From Alphaproteobacteria bacterium MarineAlpha6_Bin2 (lineage in GTDB: Bacteria > Pseudomonadota > Alphaproteobacteria > GCA-002720895), in the NCBI GenBank assembly GCA_002937815.1, contig PTKQ01000032.1, forward strand, positions 1 to 5,330: a DNA stretch of 5,330 nucleotides, given 5' to 3'. Positions within the stretch are counted from its first letter, which is position 1, and each line of letters starts with the position of its first letter. Below are positions 5,322 to 5,330 of the stretch, piece after piece. The position numbers and the translations under genes are program-made. The notes under the pieces are model-generated. The model made no database searches. It worked only from the letters and a program-made list of their open reading frames with translations, and was not told the origin of the DNA.

Positions 5322-5330
5322 TTTTTTTTT

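Overview
The window is a compact, very AT-rich bacterial stretch. It has short intergenic gaps, overlapping genes, and proteins rich in Lys, Asn and Ile. It reads like a streamlined Gram-negative genome, probably a marine alphaproteobacterium of SAR11-like composition. That placement is an inference from base composition, from the gene families (OxyR, NrdR, a lipoprotein, a family 5 uracil-DNA glycosylase) and from a PqqA peptide of the methylotroph type; it has not been tested by phylogeny.

Left part (1-1838). A family 5 uracil-DNA glycosylase (minus strand, C-terminus cut by the window edge) lies just beyond a strong hairpin terminator. That terminator ends a tiny 25-codon gene with the features of pqqA, the precursor peptide of the cofactor pyrroloquinoline quinone. 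pqqA has an unusually strong ribosome binding site and no pqqB-E beside it. It is divergent from a LysR-type regulator that keeps both redox cysteines of OxyR. The shared gap holds a promoter and a 19-bp inverted repeat suited to LysR-type binding.

Middle (1843-2863). An atypical NrdR (repressor of ribonucleotide reductase genes) converges tail-to-tail with oxyR. It is divergent from a small putative lipoprotein of unknown function. Two perfect DnaA boxes, one helical turn apart, sit directly in front of the lipoprotein start.

Right part (2890-5330). A minus-strand run reads, in transcription order: a 51-residue basic protein built from three copies of a short repeat, a perfect palindrome resembling a weak terminator, an alpha/beta hydrolase, and a proton-coupled peptide transporter (POT family, PEPT1-like) whose start overlaps the end of the hydrolase gene. 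The transporter and hydrolase are probably co-translated and may handle imported peptides or related amides and esters; this functional link is an inference.

Several genes share a loose theme of oxidative stress, DNA repair and dNTP supply (OxyR, the glycosylase, NrdR, DnaA boxes). No mobile element, CRISPR array, tRNA or rRNA was seen. No gap longer than 300 bases lacks a gene. The most unusual items are the orphan pqqA beside oxyR, the modified zinc ribbon of NrdR, the DnaA-box pair, and the triple-repeat small protein.
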